Origin: Acidobacteriota bacterium
GTDB taxonomy: Bacteria > Acidobacteriota > Holophagae > Acanthopleuribacterales > Acanthopleuribacteraceae
Direction: 5' to 3'
NCBI GenBank assembly: GCA_020637335.1
Contig: JACJWC010000012.1
Coordinates: 62,001-126,000 of the forward strand
Length of the DNA: 64,000 bases
Every line of letters begins with the position of its first letter. Within the stretch, counting starts at the first letter, position 1. This document shows positions 61,832 to 64,000 of this stretch, piece after piece. The notes below the pieces were generated by a model that made no database searches, was not told where the DNA came from, and was given only the letters and a program-made list of their open reading frames with translations. The position numbers and the translations under genes were made by a program.

Positions 61832-62578
61832 GTGATGTTGGTACGCACATTGGTCTGTGAAGATGAGCCCATGGCACGTAAAAAAATGGCGCGCTTTATC
61901 GAAAAAGAACCTCGCCTGCATTTGATTGGTTTTGCCGAGGACGGCCCACAGTCCGTGAAAAGCATTCTCGAACTCCGTCCGGATCTGGTATTTCTCGATA
62001 TTCAAATGCCAGGCATGGATGGATTTCGCGTGCTGGAAGCTGTTAAGGATGCCGAATGCCATTTTCATTTGGTATTCACCACCGCTTTTAATCAACATGC
62101 TGTCAAAGCCTTTGATTATGAGGCAATTGATTATTTGCTCAAGCCGTTTGATGTCGAACGTTTCCAAAAAGCCGTGGACCGGGTCCTGAACCGGCAACGG
62201 ATTTCGGCGCCGGATCTGGCGCCCATACTCGATGCCCTGCTGCATAAGCAATCGGAAGCGGATCGATTAGCCATTCGCCAGGGCAATCAAATCGAACTGG
62301 TGACCCTGGCTGAAATTGGTTGGGTTGAAGCCGATGACAAGTACATCCAACTCCACAGCCCAAAAAACACTTTCCTACATCGCATGAGCCTCAAAGATTT
62401 CCTGGTGCGTTACGGTGCAAGTGGTTTTGTGCGCACCCACAGACGATATGCGGTCAAAGTCCAGGAGATCCAAAAGTTAATTCAACTAGGCCATGGCGAT
62501 TACGAAATGGTCCTGCGTTCTGGAGCCCGATTGCCGTTATCCCGCGCCTACGCCGAGAACGTACTTTCTGACTCGTAA
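61832..62578 (+). CDS. LytTR-type response regulator
   Basis: The 248-residue protein has a receiver domain (RTLVCEDEPMARKKM; phosphate-accepting Asp in LVFLDIQMPGMDGF; Lys in YLLKPFDVERF) and a LytTR DNA-binding domain (IEWVEADDKYIQLHS, FVRTHRRYAV, MVLRSGARLPLSRAY). GTG start (61832, or ATG 61835) immediately follows the sensor stop. LytTR regulators bind dyads with ACA/TCA half sites. Acyltransferase, sensor and regulator form one unit. The regulator's target may include the operon itself. Confidence 0.9.
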   Translation: MMLVRTLVCEDEPMARKKMARFIEKEPRLHLIGFAEDGPQSVKSILELRPDLVFLDIQMPGMDGFRVLEAVKDAECHFHLVFTTAFNQHAVKAFDYEAIDYLLKPFDVERFQKAVDRVLNRQRISAPDLAPILDALLHKQSEADRLAIRQGNQIELVTLAEIGWVEADDKYIQLHSPKNTFLHRMSLKDFLVRYGASGFVRTHRRYAVKVQEIQKLIQLGHGDYEMVLRSGARLPLSRAYAENVLSDS

Positions 62579-62674
62579 GATAAAACCAGAATTGTGATTT
62601 CGTCTGTTTAAGGCCGGGAGAATCGCTTTTTTCCGTTTAAGCCTCTGTTTTTGCGTGCTTTATCTGTGCATGGG

Positions 62675-64000
62675 TTAATGAGTGACGGCTTCGGCGGGTT
62701 GGCCCATAACGTTGAAATGGGTCAGGAAGGCTTCGGCCATTTGGTCGGCTTGGCGTTTTCGTACTTCTGGGGTCAGGACAGTGAAATGATTCGCACCCGG
62801 CACCAAAGTCACCTCAGCATCGCTACCCAGTTTTTCCAATTCAGCTTTTAAGAGCTTGGTGGCGCCTTCCAGGTAAAACGTATCCAATTCGCCCATGACG
62901 ATGTGCAGCTTGCCTTTAAGTTTGGGGGCCAGGGCTGGCCAGTTCTCGCGGAGGATCAGGGAAATATCGTAGGCTTCCCAGGTTTTAACGACGGTTGGAT
63001 CCAGCTGCCCCGTTTTGCGGTCCCAGCATTTTTTCGGTAATCCATCGGCACCCAACGGGCTGAAAACGGCCTCGAACGAGCGCAATTGGCCGCCACGTCC
63101 CAACACATCGTCCATTTTGGCAAAGTTGGGGTACCACAACATGGGTGTTTCGCCCATGCGTCCCAGCGGCCTGGGTTGGCCATTAGGATCGGTGTAGAGG
63201 CTGAGCGGCGGGATGGTATAGAGGTTGACCTGCTGAAAATCGCGAAAATCGACCGGATCCGGCGAGCTGGACCAAACGCCACCAAAAGTGTCGGGATAGG
63301 TGACCTGCACCCATAACGAGGACCAGCCACCACTGGAATGGCCATTCACAAATCGAGCGCGCGAATCGGCAACTGTGCGGAAATGTTGGTCGATGTAGGG
63401 TACCAATTCTTCGACCAGCACCCGACCGCGCGGACCATTGGTTGCACTGTCCGCATAAACATGGTGGCCCCATTTACATTGGCCCGAGAGTAAAACACGA
63501 ATGAACTCAACTTCGCCTGTGTCGGGTTGGCTAAAATGTTTGGCCATTTGAGCCAAAGTCCCACCAAATCCGGAGATGATGTAGAGAACGGGGTAACGTC
63601 GCTCGGGCTGGCTGGCATAACTGGCCGGCAAGACCACCGCAGCGCTGTCACGAATCTCCCGTTTATTAAAGGCAGAGAGCAATGGGCTGACCCGCTCGAT
63701 TTTTTGAATCCGTTCGCTGACAGGAAATTCTTTGGCCGCAATGGTGTGTACCAATTGAAGGTCTATCGGGCCCGATTGTGCAGGGTCCAGTTCGCGTTCG
63801 AGCACTTCGGAATACCAATTGCCGACTCCATCGGAGGGAGCCGCCTGGTAAAAATCGTGATCGAACAGGGCTTGGATGCGGTATTTGCCCGGTTTCAGCT
63901 GCGAGAGCGGGCCCGGAAAACCATCGGCTTGTTCATCTATCGCAAACGCTTGACCGGCTTGGAAATTGGCAAGATCACGGCCAAAGAAGGGTTCGGGTTG
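62675..64000 (-). CDS. Putative esterase (alpha/beta hydrolase, PF00756-like), 5' end outside window
   Basis: The frame stays open to the edge at 64000, so the start is missing; at least 441 residues are visible. The visible protein starts QPEPFFGRDLANFQAG, with a beta-rich lead domain, then the catalytic part: VVLPASYASQPERRYPVLY, ISGFGGTLAQM, and RFVNGHSSGGWSSLWVQ, the G-x-S-x-G nucleophile elbow (GHSSGG). A downstream Asp in HIVMGELDTFYLEG and His in PGANHFTVL complete the triad. Resembles esterases of the esterase D/feruloyl type, possibly acting on polysaccharide esters. No signal peptide can be assessed. Confidence 0.87.
   Translation of the reverse strand, partial: QPEPFFGRDLANFQAGQAFAIDEQADGFPGPLSQLKPGKYRIQALFDHDFYQAAPSDGVGNWYSEVLERELDPAQSGPIDLQLVHTIAAKEFPVSERIQKIERVSPLLSAFNKREIRDSAAVVLPASYASQPERRYPVLYIISGFGGTLAQMAKHFSQPDTGEVEFIRVLLSGQCKWGHHVYADSATNGPRGRVLVEELVPYIDQHFRTVADSRARFVNGHSSGGWSSLWVQVTYPDTFGGVWSSSPDPVDFRDFQQVNLYTIPPLSLYTDPNGQPRPLGRMGETPMLWYPNFAKMDDVLGRGGQLRSFEAVFSPLGADGLPKKCWDRKTGQLDPTVVKTWEAYDISLILRENWPALAPKLKGKLHIVMGELDTFYLEGATKLLKAELEKLGSDAEVTLVPGANHFTVLTPEVRKRQADQMAEAFLTHFNVMGQPAEAVTH

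Overview
The window is bacterial chromosome from a Gram-negative (diderm) organism. It carries four KDO genes (kdsB, kdsA, kdsD with pyrG) for lipopolysaccharide core synthesis, a full-length SMC, PyrR, and many proteins with signal peptides. There is no rRNA gene and I recognise no tRNA, so the lineage cannot be fixed. Abundant secreted beta-propellers, a sigma/anti-sigma/CHAT locus and AGGAGG-type ribosome sites would fit an Acidobacteriota (Holophagae-like) or other environmental lineage, but this is a guess.

Layout. 0-3.7 kb: secreted proteins, a small membrane protein, a GNAT acetyltransferase. 3.7-12.1 kb: accessory region with a 389-bp tandem array of hairpin-rich repeats, an IS4-type remnant abutted by a complete but frameshifted IS3 element, an IS256 scrap, an orphan polymorphic-toxin tail with a putative immunity gene, a UPF0175/DUF3368 toxin-antitoxin pair and a DDE transposase. 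12.1-16.1 kb: beta-propeller, M64 peptidase, anchored methyltransferase. 16.2-31 kb: core block of pyrR, smc, a paralogous pair of unknown repeat proteins, a Met-rich LolA-like protein, a Ycf46-like AAA ATPase, a four-gene Rieske/ferric-reductase-like membrane cluster and the translationally coupled kdsB-pyrG-kdsA-kdsD operon. 31-33 kb: decaying genes (MNT with truncated HepT, a pseudogene with in-frame stops). 33.2-37.5 kb: ECF sigma factor, double zinc-finger anti-sigma factor and a convergent exported TPR-CHAT protease. 37.6-48.5 kb: secreted surface proteins (YVTN propeller, YadA-like heads with an S74 chaperone, a 1172-residue kelch/hyalin-like protein), small regulators (HxlR, XRE) and more hairpin repeats. 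48.9-53.1 kb: response regulator-GGDEF and a hybrid-type sensor kinase split by one frameshift. 53.2-56.3 kb: glycosyltransferase and TPR-OGT-like pair. 56.3-64 kb: B3-like metallo-hydrolase, frameshifted NTF2-like protein, small unknown proteins, acyltransferase with LytS/LytTR-type two-component pair, and an esterase running off the end.

The most notable signals are the sigma/anti-sigma/exported TPR-CHAT module, the multi-hairpin repeat families dispersed over 40 kb, the four-module paralog pair after smc, and the YadA-head/S74 fusion whose expected catalytic Ser is Cys. Several genes are broken by single missing bases, partly in homopolymers (50,311; 57,485), which may be true mutations or sequencing errors.
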